Positions 1 to 11,660 of a DNA stretch of 64,000 bases are shown piece by piece (the stretch's first letter is position 1; each line of letters starts with the position of its first letter). A program made the position numbers and the translations under genes. Origin of the DNA: Echiichthys vipera (lineage: Eukaryota; Chordata; Actinopteri; Perciformes; Trachinidae); NCBI GenBank assembly GCA_963691815.1, contig OY829645.1, positions 9,603,856 to 9,667,855 on the forward strand, given 5' to 3'. Under the pieces are notes generated by a model. The model saw nothing but the letters and a program-made list of their open reading frames with translations, was not told the origin of the DNA and did not search any database.

Positions 1-1060
1 AATGAACAGGATGTTAATGTTCAACACATACATACACTTGCATATACATATAGGAACATTTATTAAGAATAAGTATTGGTGTCAATAGGGAAGGTTAGGG
101 TTTTGCAGTGAGAGTTGATCATTAGACAAACAGAAAGTTAAGGTTTTGATTGCTATGCTCAGACAAAATCTTTTTTAGCTCACATAAGAAAAAAAAAAAT
201 CAAGTTATTGAAAGCAACACTGATTATTCCTTATAAAACAAACATGCCATTGTGGAATATCTCAAATATAACTCCCATTTTACCTGAAGAGGCATCATAG
301 ATGTCACAGGTTTGAGTTTCTGGGGATTGATTTTAGAAAATGCAATATTGATGCATCACTGTAAATCCTGACTCATTATTCTGGGTTTTTTTGCTTTCAC
401 TCTCAATGGTATTTTAATTTTTGGAATTTAATGGTACAGTTTTCTGGGAAAACCTGGTTTAAAAAACTGCCATAGTGATGGTGAAGTTTTCAGAAACATA
501 CGTCTTGTTTTTGCAAATTTGAAGCATTAGATATAACAATAATAATAAGGATAATATTATTAATAATGATAATAAGTGGGTCCTGACTGCATCCATAGGA
601 ACTGGATGGGTTGTTAAAAAATAAATAAATAAATAGATTAAATTCTATTGCCACTTATGGATAATTTTATGTATTTGTGGAGATCTCCCAAACCCTGTTT
701 AAAGAAACTTGGCCAATGACTGACTTTTTAGACTGTGACTGCTGAGGCAAACAGCCTGTACCGACTTAAAATGACCTAACTGATCGAGCTCTGATTGTTT
801 CTTTTTAATTTTCGCATGATAATTGTATGTCAGTGTTTGTTAATCGACATAAAACTACTAACATCTGACCCTATTGTATTTTCAAAGTGTGCACGTTCTG
901 CATGATACTCATTGTCACACTAATGTTTAATGTCAGCCTGAAGCGCTGTACTGTCTTAATTTTTGAGCTTTTGATCCAACAGCTAAAGATGAAGAACCAT
1001 TCTTGAATGGAAATGTTTAACAGTGGATCAAAACCATGGAAACCATTGTTTGATACATAG
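1..1060. other. AT-rich intron sequence, nothing recognised
   Basis: No exon, repeat family or conserved block is recognised. Short AT-rich simple runs occur at 537-575 and 616-636. It presumably belongs to the EPHA8 intron downstream of exon 3d. Confidence 0.5.
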
Positions 1061-1775
1061 TGTCTCACGATAATTCTGTTTTTCTTCATAGATGGTTCTG
1101 CGAGGAGTCCATCTAACTGCTCTTTCTGTGTTTGTTGCTTTAGCAGACGAGTTATTTGGCAGTTTAGTTCAAAGGCAGAGTTATTTGTATTAATCTGTAC
1201 TTTTCTTTCTAGGGGCAACAGATGATACAGTGTCAGAGTCACAATATGCTTTAATATTGTCCCTAACTTTCACACTCTGGAAAAAACTGTGGCATTCTCA
1301 CTCCTACAGGAAAACCTTTTGTTCTTAACCTTTTGTCTCTAACACTTTTACCTGTTCACAGTTAAAAGAGTTCACGCTGACTATAACAACTCAGTTTTCA
1401 CAGGGCAACGCCATTGCAGATGATGGTGCTAAAGAAGAACATGGGACAGTGGTAAAGACTGTTTCCGACGGTGTGTTAAGTGCTGGTAACCTCTGACACC
1501 AGGACATGGAAGAGAGAAGAAAATGGCATCCATGGCCTCGAATGAGGCAAAATAAAGCAAAGAAACCTATATAGTGGTTCAGATGAAGAAACGGTGTGAA
1601 TAGAATTGTGTTTGTTATAATGTTTTTCGTTGTTTTTATTTTTCCTTGTCATATTCGGAGAGTTAAGAGTGAATCTCTACTAATGTTTGTAGTGTGTAGT
1701 CAAAGAAAGAGTTAGTTGATGATATTGTGTTATTTCCAAAAAATTATTTGACACTTTGTGTCAAAAGGGGGGAAT
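1060..1775 (+). pseudogene. Degenerate retroviral-type pol (RNase H) and 3' end remnant
   Basis: At about 1078-1110 a broken frame reads FFIDGSAR, the start motif of retroviral RNase H. About 320 bp later, at 1400-1440, another segment reads GNAIADDGAK, the motif that closes this domain. The spacing fits one RNase H with deletions. The rest of pol and nearly all of env are missing. The segment ends with a purine tract, AAAAGGGGGGAA (1764-1775), placed directly before a TGTG LTR start as a polypurine tract would be. Several stops and frameshifts show it is dead. It could equally be the 3' part of another RNase-H-bearing LTR element. Confidence 0.5.
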
Positions 1776-2156
1776 GTGAGAAATAACCAAAGATGACCTA
1801 CCTTATTTATCTATGATGTAAATCCTTGATTAGCATAACAGTCAAGCTGAGAATGACTGCTGGGGGGATTGTGGATAGGAGTCACATGAGATTGCAAATG
1901 GTGACAAAAGGGGGGTCGTAAATACTGATAACTTCCACAGGGGCCATAAACATGGGGTAGTGTGTTTGTGTTAATTCTAATGTCATTGTGTTTGTAAGAG
2001 GCTTTGATCTGACTTGTATATCTGCTGAAGAAATTTGGAGACAGGCAGAGATGGTAGGACACCCGGGGTTGGTAGGACCACTCTCCTGTCTGCAGAAGTA
2101 TTTAGTAAAGATATGATTTGAAGAAACACTGAGGACTCCAGAGAATTTCTTTCACA
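1776..2156 (+). mobile_element. 3' LTR of retrovirus-like element
   Basis: The segment begins TGTGAGAA right after a polypurine tract and ends TTTCACA, giving an imperfect terminal inverted repeat with TG...CA ends. About 381 bp is a normal LTR length. The matching 5' LTR would be upstream of the window or lost. A second purine run (AAAAGGGGGG, near 1905) lies inside. Confidence 0.55.
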
Positions 2157-2157
2157 G

Positions 2158-2397
2158 TACACATAGAGACGAACATAGACAGACAATCATTCACACCTAT
2201 GGGCAATTTTAGAGTCATCAATTAACCTAACACGTGCATGTCTTTGGATTGTGGGAGGAAACCGGGGTACCCGGAGAAAACCCACGCAGACACAGGGAGA
2301 ACATGCAAACTCCACACAGAAAGGGCCAGGCCGGGATGCGAACCTGGAACCTTCTTGCTGTGAGGCGACAGTGCTAACCACTACACCACCGTGTAGC
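2158..2397 (-). mobile_element. tRNA-derived SINE, 3'-truncated copy
   Basis: Same family as the full copy at 33644-34007. Its tRNA-like head on the minus strand contains TGGTGTAGTGG (A box) and GGTTCGCATCCC (B-box-like), followed by the shared body. The tail and distal body are missing; the element stops next to the LTR end at about 2157. Confidence 0.75.
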
Positions 2398-2771
2398 CTT
2401 ATTCCGGGCAAATAGAGAATATTATATGCCCCCATTTTATAGACATATCCTTTGGTACTGATATTTATTGGGTGGTTTGAAACTTCAAGAACATTCTTTA
2501 GTATTTTTTGGACAATTTTAAGCAAAGACTTTTTATTTTTTCTTATATGAGGTCTAATATGTGAGTGGATGTATATTGTGTTCTTCTGTATTTTGTTGTG
2601 TCTCTTGTATCTATCTTGATAATATAGCATTGTTAAATGTTTTATGAGATGAGTTTATCCTAGTGTAACTCTCGTTTATCCATCCATCATCTCATCCTTA
2701 TTCAGCGTTTTTCTTTTGTTTTTTGCTATTTTGCTTTAGAGATTATGGCTACACACACGCACACATACACA

Positions 2772-2868
<97 letters not shown>

Positions 2869-3144
2869 GGTAATGATGCAAGGTTTGTTACAAATGCCAC
2901 ACATGTATTTATGATACCAGTTACTTGGTTAAATTAAAATGTGGGTTTCATACCAAAATAATTTAGCTTGTGTAGACAGTAATAGTAAGCGACTTTAAGC
3001 CTTAATATAATTTAAATGAATGAGTTAAGCGGCATATACACTGTACGATTGGAGCCTGACCCGATTTTTAAGCCGCACGACTCATTCTGTCGTTGGACCG
3101 AATTTTACCATTTGCCGTGCACTGTACAGGGAGGGGCAAGGCAT
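2398..3144. other. Intron sequence with CA microsatellite
   Basis: Apart from the (CA)n array at 2752-2867 nothing is recognised. The part 3031-3144 may be the left arm of an older DNA transposon into which the following LTR inserted, since related sequence resumes after 4380, but I could not define its ends. Confidence 0.35.
2752..2867. repeat. (CA)n microsatellite
   Basis: About 116 bp of CA dinucleotides with a few CG/TA interruptions at the left end. Confidence 0.98.
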
Positions 3145-3892
3145 TGTAGGTGCAACCAGCACCCCAAAGATGATTGTTCATTTCTGGATTAACGTGAACT
3201 TTCAGTTTGATTATGAGAAGGCCTCGGCCTGCACAGGCAAAAGGAATGACTAGGCCCAAAGCCTGGCAGCCTTTGTCTCTGAGGGCATGGTCACAAACAA
3301 AGGCCTGCCATGCACTCTCCCCCACAGGTCACACCCAGGTATGAATCCTCCAAGGGACCCCCAAACTGTTAGTTCAGTGGCTGACCTGACCTCTGGTCAT
3401 GACATCATTAGTGTCTATAAAAGTGTAGGACACCCCTCCCTCTTCCTTCGAATCTCCATACTCAACCCAACAACCCTGCCGGATCCAGGGACCAGCTTCC
3501 CGCTGTCCCTCTGCCCTGAAAAAGGCCTGTATGGTGTAGGATCACTAGCAAAGGTTAACCAACCGGTTATCCACTCAACTGAGCAGAACAAAGAGCAATC
3601 TGAGTCCTCTTTTGTCTAAGAGCAACAAACAAGACAAGAACCTTTCTTCAACCAGCTTCAAGGACCAGCCACTGGCATCAAGCAACGCAAAACATCTCCT
3701 ATCTCATTGACTGGTAATTAATCACCAACTGAGCATTACTACGTGTTATAGGACTGTATGAACGGCTAGATAGAACTGTAACTTTGTTATAACCTGATTA
3801 TAACTTCTGAGGTCTTCAGCCTGCTGGCTTTTGTGTAACTTAAATGTTCACACCATCCCTGCAGGGGTCCAAGCTCCCCACATCTCCTCTTT

Positions 3893-3936
<44 letters not shown>

Positions 3937-4379
3937 CAAACACATTTGCTTTTAGCTTTAGTTAGTTATTGTGTTTTGTTTGTTGCATTTATTAATTTGT
4001 TAAAAATGTTTGTGTTTACCATATGTCTGTTTATTTAATATTACACAAAGATGAATGAGCCAGCTTCTACTAAGAAAATAACTTTTAAATCATTTAACTG
4101 AGTAAACTATTACATTTATCGGTGTTCAACCCTTAATTAGTAGTTTAATATATTTAATGAGACTTTTATATTATTTACTTGATTAACGATAAGTTTATTG
4201 AAAATATTCAATCTCATAATCTGAATGTGAGTCAAGGCCCTACATCTAATTGGTTCTCCGTGTGAAGTTTTTAATAAATTAAAGTGATTATTTTTAAGTA
4301 ATTTTTTTAATTAATTTTCTTTTTCAAATATTTCATTTGATAGTCATACATTTGATCCAATTAACCTAAATTACCTACA
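3145..4379 (+). mobile_element. Solo LTR-like element, copy 1
   Basis: Ends are TGTAGGT and ACCTACA (short inverted repeat with TG...CA termini), flanked on both sides by GCAT (3141-3144 and 4380-4383), a plausible 4-bp target duplication. A TATAAAA box lies at about 3416 and AATAAA-like sequence near 4271. A (CA)n tract (3897-3936) is part of the element, because the inverted copy at 41988-47933 has a TG tract at the matching place. There is no coding capacity. LTR status is inferred from the ends and TATA box; the internal region of the parent element is not seen. Confidence 0.65.
3897..3936. repeat. (CA)n tract inside the solo LTR
   Basis: A short CA array inside the LTR-like element. The homologous tract in copy 2 is (TG)n at 43360-43429. 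Confidence 0.9.
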
Positions 4380-4950
4380 GCATGATCTTGGCCCGACCAA
4401 CTGCTCCCTACCGGTTATTGGATTTTCGGATGAATATCTGACATGTCAGAAATTTTGGTTGCCCGTTGTCAGGCTCACACACAATTAAAGCAGAGCTACA
4501 AGTCGATTCCCCAAAGTCAGTGCCTTTCCTCACTGCACCTGTACAAAGTGGCTAACAGCGTCTGAAAGTGCCAGGGTTAAATGTTACAGATCTTCATATA
4601 TATGTACGTAAAGCCTACTGTATAGACCTCCTCCACTGCCACAGGCAAACTGCTACCTACCACAGAGCATTCAAACAAATCTTTACTAATAATTGTCAAC
4701 TGTAAAAACAGTCCACAGGGGCTGACAGGTCAATTTATTTCTCACTAGTGATCGGACAATACAGTATGAGCAAATAAATCCAGAGCTTTGCCTTTACATC
4801 ACAGATGAACTACTAGTACAGTATCAGGTGGAATTAAACAACAAGTTACCAAAATGAAGGCTGTTTATTAAAAATGAATTCATACAGGTTGGGGACCCCT
4901 ACTACAGTGGTCTGGGTTAAGCCCTAATATACAGGTATATACTGTATATG

Positions 4951-6185
4951 CAGTGTTGGGAGGGTTACTTTTAAAATGTATTCCCCTACAGATTACTGAT
5001 GTGTCCTTAAAATTCAATCTGTTATGTATTCCCTTGGATTAATCAAGTAAAGTAATGTATTCTAAAAACTTTTGGATTGATTTTAACTTACTTCAAAATC
5101 AGCTATCTGTCTGTTTTTCTCTTTCTGATATTTGGCATCCTGCAGTCAAACACATTACAGGTGACGGACCAGCAGCTACTACTCATTACAATTATCAATA
5201 ACATTTCAATATCTTCAAATCTATCTATTTATCTATATCTATCTAGCCTTCCCTCCATCCATCCATTCATCATCTATCTATCTATCCATCCAAGCCTTCA
5301 GGGTTGACGGGGTGTAACAACCGTCCCTGGGCCATCAGCCATGTTTTGACCTCATGTGGCCTAGCTTAACTGCTACTTTGGCAGATGTTAGACATTTATT
5401 ATTTCTATCTTACAAAACAGTGATTCTAAAAATATATGCTTCGATTTTTATTTTTTTATTTATAAATATTTTTTTTTTTATTTCCTATTTTGAAAGGGCG
5501 TTACGTCACGTCTTAACAGCCGAATAGGAGGTGTTCCGTTTTTATTAGCAGTAGCTTTAAACATCCTGAGCCATCAGAAAAGACTCATGTCTTGTCCCAC
5601 CTTACTTGCGCCTTGTTCAATACTTCTTTTTGAAAAACACTTTTATATCCATGATAGCAAGCCCTGTCTGCACTCTCTCCTTCTGTCTCTCACGCTCATA
5701 CAAATGGTTTTGAGGGTCGCGCGCTAGGTAGAGATGAGGACCAAACCGTTACTTCTAAATACAGGAGGGTGTACAGAGGTTAGAAATAGTTACTTTTTGT
5801 CAGAAAACAGTGAAATAAACTGTTAATTTCATTTATTTTACTCTAAATAAAATGATTTATTAATCGAAATTTTCTGATTAAGGATGAAAGGTTCACTTAA
5901 CACAATTTACACATGTTTTAATATTTAAGGGCCCCTGTCAGTCACGGGCCTTAGAATTGTCCTAACCTTTCCACCCATTACGGCGCCCCTGCACACCACC
6001 ACCGTAGCGGCTCGCTTCCACAGTCCCACCAGTGTGTTGCAGTAAAGTAATCTGCAATGTCATCTTTTCTAAGAAAGTAACTATGTTATGAATACACCAA
6101 TTTAAACAGTTACTATTACAGAACTCGTTACTCGTATTTTAAATACATAACGCGGTTACGCGTAATCCGTTACTCCCTAACCCTG
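4951..6185. mobile_element. hAT-type DNA transposon, non-autonomous (1235 bp)
   Basis: Termini are CAGTGTTGGG and CCCTAACCCTG, an imperfect terminal inverted repeat of hAT type. It is flanked by a perfect 8-bp direct repeat TGTATATG at 4943-4950 and 6186-6193. The inside carries an (ATCT)n/(ATCC)n patch at about 5216-5292 and no transposase frame. Confidence 0.85.
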
Positions 6186-6193
6186 TGTATATG

Positions 6194-6724
6194 ATATGTA
6201 TACATGTTTCGCTCTGCTGCTGTGGAATCACATCCCACGATGCTGCAATAAAGGCGGGCTGCATTACCACTGACCTTCTAAATAGTTCCGTCAATGACTT
6301 TGCCTTTGTTATTTCCAGATCAATGAAAGTTCAGCTGGGCTGCAGACCAGGAAATGAAATACAGCATATGACTTTGCTTGATACTATTATGCTACATATA
6401 GGGAGGATATGCTCATACTTGCCTTTTCAATGAAAGCAAATGCCTGCCTACAGATTTATGTTTGTAGGGTGATAGGACCGTCTTGTCACTACGTTTCTTT
6501 TACTTTTTTATGACTGACTAACTGCACGGAGTAAGACACAAGCACAACACACATCGGTTTAACTCCTTTTCACTTACAATAAATCAGGAGAAATCCCCTT
6601 GACCGTGGTTGTTAAATCATCTTGCAAGATGACCTACTGTATATGTTTTATATAGTTTACCACTTAGAATATCCTTCCTTGACAGTTTCCACAATCAGCA
6701 CAAGGTTTATAGCTTTTAACTTAC
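6194..6724. other. Intron after EPHA8 exon 3d
   Basis: Nothing is recognised here except the GTAAGT donor of exon 3d at 6724-6719. Confidence 0.5.
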
Positions 6725-7040
6725 CCACACAGGAGTCTCTGTGTTCTTCGAATCCGGCGGAGCACACGCATCTCCCGATGGGCACTAGCCACTCTCCCTC
6801 AGCGCTGCAGTACATCTTGGGCGTGTCCCTCTCCTCTGCGTGATCCACACACTGACCCCTGACCTCCACCAGAGAGGATGAGTCAGCACCCGTCACCACA
6901 TCGGTGAACACGGCCAGGTTACGGCTCACACCCACGCAGCGTTTGTAGTACACACGCACCGAGGTGAGGGCAATGCAGGCGCCGATGTCCTGGAAGGCAA
7001 GGTAGAAGCCACGTCTAGTCAGAGGGCCCACGCCTCGCAC
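6725..7040 (-). CDS. epha8: EPHA8 exon 3d (316 bp), end of ephrin-binding domain and start of Cys-rich region
   Basis: The exon starts at VRGVGPLTRRGFYLAF, includes QDIGACIAL (the cysteine that should pair with VCN of exon 3b), then VTGADSSSLVEVRGQC and EERDTPKMYCSAEGEW, which begin the sushi-like Cys-rich module, and ends in SCVG. The acceptor is a CT-rich tract ending CCCAG; the donor is GG|GTAAGT. Its length is 105 codons plus one base, so it ends in phase 1, the phase I recall for the end of canonical EPH exon 3. The exon is clearly more GC-rich than its surroundings. YYKRCVG replaces the more usual YYKKCP. The next exon (C..C.PG.Y module) is not found before position 1. Confidence 0.94.
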
Positions 7041-7947
7041 CTGGGAGAAGAGGAGGGGTTTTTATGCTTCTATCACACACACTTTAGGTAAGCATGAGAG
7101 TGTAATGTGGTTTTGACAATGACAACGATTGCAAAATAGGATATATCATGAACAAGAGTGTGTGTGTTTTTTTGTCTGTGTGCTTGTCTCTCCTTGTTTT
7201 GGGTTACACACTTTTTACTGAAGCTGGATGTGGTAGCAAGGTGGCCAAAGAGCACAAAACAGTCTTTTTAACAACAATAATTAAATAAACCACTAAAGGC
7301 CCTACTAGCATACTAGTAATATCTTGGCTGTATCAGATTCTATTTGCAGTTTGACCTATGCAGAGTAATTCTGTAACTACAAATTGCATGTACGCTCAGC
7401 TGAAGGAAAACGGTTCCCAAAAGCCTATTCCTAATATACTATAACACTGTCAGGCTCACATCACAATGGACACTATTTGAGTATCCTCATCCATGCTGCA
7501 GAACCAGAGATATCGTCTTTTTATTCAAGACGACTTCTTCCTTGTCAAAATCTGGTGCCTATATTACCAACAATGCACTTCTACCACCTACAGCTAAGGC
7601 TATGTTCAGAATCGGATACTAACATTCAGCCTACTACACACTCAGCTTAGTATGTACGCTAAAAATAAGTATGCCATTACCAACAGACTTTTCACAGTGA
7701 AGTATACCCAAGGAGGACAGTCATGTTAATGCAACACCTGTCACACATGCACATAGTAAGAAGATGATTGAAAATAAGTTTTCAGGGACTGATTAATTGA
7801 TGTGTTTGTTGTGAAATGCTTGATAGATTTACCTTTTGTAACATCTAAAAATGATTTAATGTGTTTTATGGTGAAACAGCATACAATCTATGACAAGAAA
7901 ACGCTTCGTTTTGAGGTGTTGTAATGCACATAAGTAACTACTGCCCT
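7041..7947. other. Intron between exons 3d and 3c, proximal part
   Basis: Contains the CT-rich polypyrimidine tract and acceptor of exon 3d next to 7041. No repeat family is recognised. Confidence 0.5.
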
Positions 7948-8556
7948 GGGCACACTCACACGGTCCGCCCATACCGTGTCCCGGGCTTTAGGGTACTTGT
8001 CCCCCCCTCCCTCTCCCCCGCTGGCAAGCCCGTTTGTACACACACTGCCTGGGCCTCCATGCGTCATCACGCCGTAACACGTCACACGCATTGATTGACG
8101 TCATCGTGATGCGTCGCTTTGTTTACAAATCTTTCCATAGACCTCAGAGTTTTTGTGCGTCTTGTCCGACTGTTTTTAAATATTTTCATCCGACCAAATC
8201 TGCAGTAAACACTCCACCTCCGCATCACACCAACGTGAACCTTTTGCCGCCATTGTTGTTGTTGTAAAAATGTCCGCGCATGGTCCGTCTTTTTTTTTAT
8301 CATTTCCGAACAGGCAAACATAAAATGACGTCAGAGCCGCCATAGGCCTCGTGCTCGTGCTGGTACACGTGCGCACGCTGGTGCTCGTACATGTGTAAAC
8401 GCGCGTACAAAAAGCTCACCTCTCCCAAACGGTCCGTGGCCGGCAAGCTGGCTGCAGCTAGGCGCAGTGCGGTTGTACTCACACTGGTCAAGCGCACCAG
8501 GCTTTACCCGTGGAACCTGTTTGGGCACGGTGCGGATGGACAGTGTGAGTGTGCCC
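7948..8556 (-). mobile_element. PIF/Harbinger-type element, copy 1 (609 bp)
   Basis: Ends are GGGCACACTCACAC and GTGTGAGTGTGCCC, inverted repeats, with TTA immediately after the right end. On the minus strand (8255-8176) a remnant frame reads RWCDAEVECLLQIWSDE, resembling the Myb/SANT-like DNA-binding protein that Harbinger elements encode. The transposase is absent. The GC-rich interior has TGACGTCA-like words, short CGTGCTCGTG-type repeats and subterminal copies of ACTCACACT. Two more copies lie at 30498-31670 and 56555-57161. Confidence 0.75.
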
Positions 8557-10197
8557 TTAGATCCGCCAGCTGCTAGTGTGGCTGTAAAGCATTTCCAGCT
8601 GTCTGTCCAGCCGAGATGGGGACTCGAGATTTGTTGTGCACATGGAAGTGCACAATCTTTCTATTACTGTACTCTTTTGGAGCATTAACATCAGGAGCAG
8701 AAAGTCATTCCATCCCACAGAGATGAGTGAGCGGCCACACTCCGCAGATGACACCATAAGAAGCCAGCTCTGACTCAACTCCTGTGCCAGATAATTCAGT
8801 CTCATTGGTAGAGCGTGTCGCCAGCGTTCTCTGCGTCCTGGTAACACTTTAATATTTGAAGAGAATTTTGCCCTGACCCATTTTTTGTCCTCATCAGCTC
8901 GGTGCCTCGCCGCCCTGCCTTCCACGCGCTCGCCTCAAGCCTCCGGCCGTCAGCCAACGCGGACACCTTGTGTTAATCTCTTTGGACACCTTCTGTTAAT
9001 CTTTTTGAACTTTTGTTAATAAACACCTGTGTTCATTCGCTCAGTCTTCCACTTTTGGGTCCTCCTCCTTGACACTCCGTAACAAAATGTTTTCCATCAT
9101 TGACATGATTTTTTTTTAACAATGATGTAAAAGTCTCAAGGCCGTCTGTCATTTTAACAGATTGGAACACTGAGGGTGATCTACTGTAACTTTAATTCAC
9201 ATCCTGTCAAGTTAAGCTGAGTGTGTGCTCCGTACAGCAGCAGAGCAGCAGGAGTCAGGAGAGTTCACGATTGCTGAGGATTTGGTAGCAAAACAAAAAG
9301 CAAAAACACCTATTTGGCAATACTTCAGACTTAAACGCAATCCTAACAGGCCAACTGATAATGTTAATGAGACAATCTGTAAACTGTAAACTCTGTCGGC
9401 CAGATCGCAGCCAGAACGTGGTTCAGCTGCTCCTGTTGAATTGATGTTTTCTGTGTCAACCCTTTGTTTTGTCAAGGTAAAAGACATTGTGGTGGTGATT
9501 TAACCATGGATTTAACCAGACTGAAACGATTGCAAGAAAAATAGGCACAGGAATTTGACGCGCTGAGACTGTTGCAAGAGAGGGCAGTCAACATCAGCCA
9601 CTACGGCCATGAATTACTTTTTCACATAGGCTTCTACTCAAAGGGACAGTAAATATTCCCTTGGGGACTGGATCCGCAGGCATTGTGTGGTTACATCAAT
9701 GCTGCTCAGCCGCTTACACGGTAGAGTCAAAATCCATACCCTAGCATGGTCAGAATGAAAACAAAACAGACAACAGTTCATGTGTCTGAAAGCTAACTAA
9801 GCATTCATGTGTAGTCAATGGAAAGAAAGTGTACAATGAATTATACCATGTTTTTAAGATTGTCATCTTTGTAAAAATGTCACTTTACACTTCACTATCC
9901 AGTATCAAATTTGAAGCTGTTATCAATATCAAAGTATATCCCATGATACTGAGCTGTTTGTTTTATTCTACAGATTTGCAGAACCGAGCACAAAACTGCT
10001 TGAGTAACAAGACTGGAAGAGGCTCCCTGGGGCTGTGGATGTTTCCAACTTGTCTTGAACTCATGCGGAGGTATACGTGCTGAGACTTAGAATGAACTTA
10101 CAACCTAAGGTGAGACATTGCTTCAAAGAGCCTGAACTGTCATTTACCTGTTGTATCAATCAGTATTTCTTCTGTTATTGAGTGATGTTGCTCATAC
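8557..10197. other. Intron, with possible retroelement 3'-end fragment at 8930-9085
   Basis: The stretch about 8930-9085 has an AATAAA (near 9018), a TTTGGGTCCTCC word and ends GTAACA. This layout is typical of the 3' end of fish LTR retrotransposons, but no partner LTR is visible. The rest is unrecognised. Confidence 0.3.
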
Positions 10198-10347
10198 CTC
10201 AGTGTTGAGTTTAAGTCTGCGGACTCCCAGGTCCACCCCTGTAAAGCTCTCGTCAGCAGCAATGGTGTCAATCTTAATGAACTGGTTCTCCCGTACAGCA
10301 GAGCCTACTGCTCTGTCAGACTCGTAGTAGTACAGGTTGAAGGTCTC
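10198..10347 (-). CDS. epha8: EPHA8 exon 3c (150 bp, 50 codons), ephrin-binding domain
   Basis: The exon encodes ETFNLYYYESDR through FIKIDTIAADESFT to GVRRLKLNTE, 50 codons with phase 0 on both sides. IDTIAADESFT is an Eph-family signature. GVDLGVRRLKLNTE resembles EPHA8 more than the QMDLGDRILKLNTE form of EPHA3/5/6/7. The acceptor follows a T-rich tract ending TTCAACAG; the donor is GAG|GTATGA. The loop DRAVGSAVREN is the least conserved part and differs from mammalian EPHA8 as I recall it. Confidence 0.92.
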
Positions 10348-10591
10348 CTGTTGAATAAACAGGGTATTATGAATAATGTACATGTTAAGTGTGTTACAAC
10401 ATCACTAATAATTGACTCTTTATACAAGTAATATAAAACCAAATGTAAATGCAACCAAGAAACTTAGATGGAACAAAACCACCTCTGGAGAGGGTGTAAA
10501 CGAAAATGTTTTTTTTTCTTATTTTCCCAAAAATGTATGCCAGGTTCTCATTTTAAGGGCTGAAGTGCTTGCACGCCCCAGAGCTACAGTA

Positions 10592-10926
10592 CAGGGATGT
10601 AGTACTTGAGTCCGGACTCAGTCTTGCCTTGTTGGACTTGGAGAATTGTCTTGGACTCGCATTTAGATTTGTTCAGGTTGTTCCTGGTTGCTGATTCAGG
10701 ATCAGTTGTACAGAATGTAGCATTAATTGTATGCATTGATCAGATTGTTGTTAAAAGATAGACCAATCTTGTTTCTAGATCCATCCTGACTCCTTAATCA
10801 CTGGAAACACATGATTGCCTATTATCGTCTTGAACAGGCTCTGGACTTGGTCTTGACTTGGATTCAGCTGGACCTGGTCTAGTACTCCACTTAGAAATGA
10901 TGAAACTGGTCTTGAATACAGCCCTG
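10592..10926. mobile_element. hAT-like MITE (335 bp)
   Basis: Termini CAGGGATGTAGTAC and GAATACAGCCCTG form an imperfect inverted repeat. CTACA occurs directly outside both ends (10584-10588 and 10927-10931), a decayed 8-bp duplication. The body is rich in GGACTTGG/GACTCG words typical of a fish MITE. It lies in the intron between exons 3b and 3c. Confidence 0.65.
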
Positions 10927-11329
10927 CTACAAGGGTGACCAGATGAGAATGGGTGAAATCTGGGACAGGGGACTTGGCCAAAGTGAGCTTGGCCTCCAGT
11001 ACATTACATTCAGTGTCAACAAACAGTAACAGTACACTGCAATTACCTAGTTGTGGTTGTCTGCCTCTGCCAACCAGTCAAGATCCAGTTCACATCCAAA
11101 CTGTCCAGACTTAATTAATGTATGAAGTGAGGACTTTGAAGGAATTTCAATAAAGATATTAGGTGTATTTGGTGGTGAAACGTGGATGCTTCACACACAT
11201 CTTCAGATCTCTACAATCAGCACAGTTTCAACATTACTGTCACCAATTCAGTATCTGACCAAATGTTGCCCCTTCTATTCCTGAGGTAAGGCGTTTAATA
11301 ATGAACAGAAACATTATGATGTCCCATTA

Positions 11330-11660
11330 AAGTTGACCTTTGACCATTTGGACATTAAATGTCTTCACTTCATCATTTCATTCTGGTTGAAATTTGTGTG
11401 AAATGTTTTTGAAAGGTGCTATATAAAAAAAAGTTATTGTAATTAGTGTAGGGATTCTTGAGTTATGGCCAAAACTGCATTTTGTGATGTCACAGTAACT
11501 TTGACCTTCAACCTCCAAAATCCAACCTTGAGTCCAAGACGACATATGTGCCAAAGTTGAAGAAAATCCCACCAGGGGATCCTAAGAAATCATGTTCAAA
11601 ATGATGGGATGGACAGACGCCCCAAAAAATTATGCCTAGGGCGAAGGCATAAACATGTGA
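11330..11660. repeat. Dispersed fish repeat (unclassified)
   Basis: Contains phrases I recognise from a common fish interspersed repeat: TTGACCTTTGACC, ATGTGCCAAAGTTGAAG and GGGATGGACAGACGCC, ending in ATGCCTAGGGCGAAGGCATAA. No ends or duplication are defined. Confidence 0.45.

Noticed and set aside
871..1242. 123-codon minus-strand ORF
   Set aside because: It is antisense to the RNase H-like remnant and shows no family similarity.
6725..7040. Assignment to EPHA6, EPHA3 or EPHA5 instead of EPHA8
   Set aside because: VTGADSSSLVEVRGQC, GVRRLKLNTE and GDWGWLTYP fit EPHA8 better from memory; a tree with all fish EPHA paralogues would be decisive.
7948..8556. GC-rich, CpG-containing block with TGACGTCA-like words as a CpG-island promoter
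   Set aside because: Terminal inverted repeats and two more copies elsewhere show it is a Harbinger-type transposon; similar words recur in the copy at 56555-57161.
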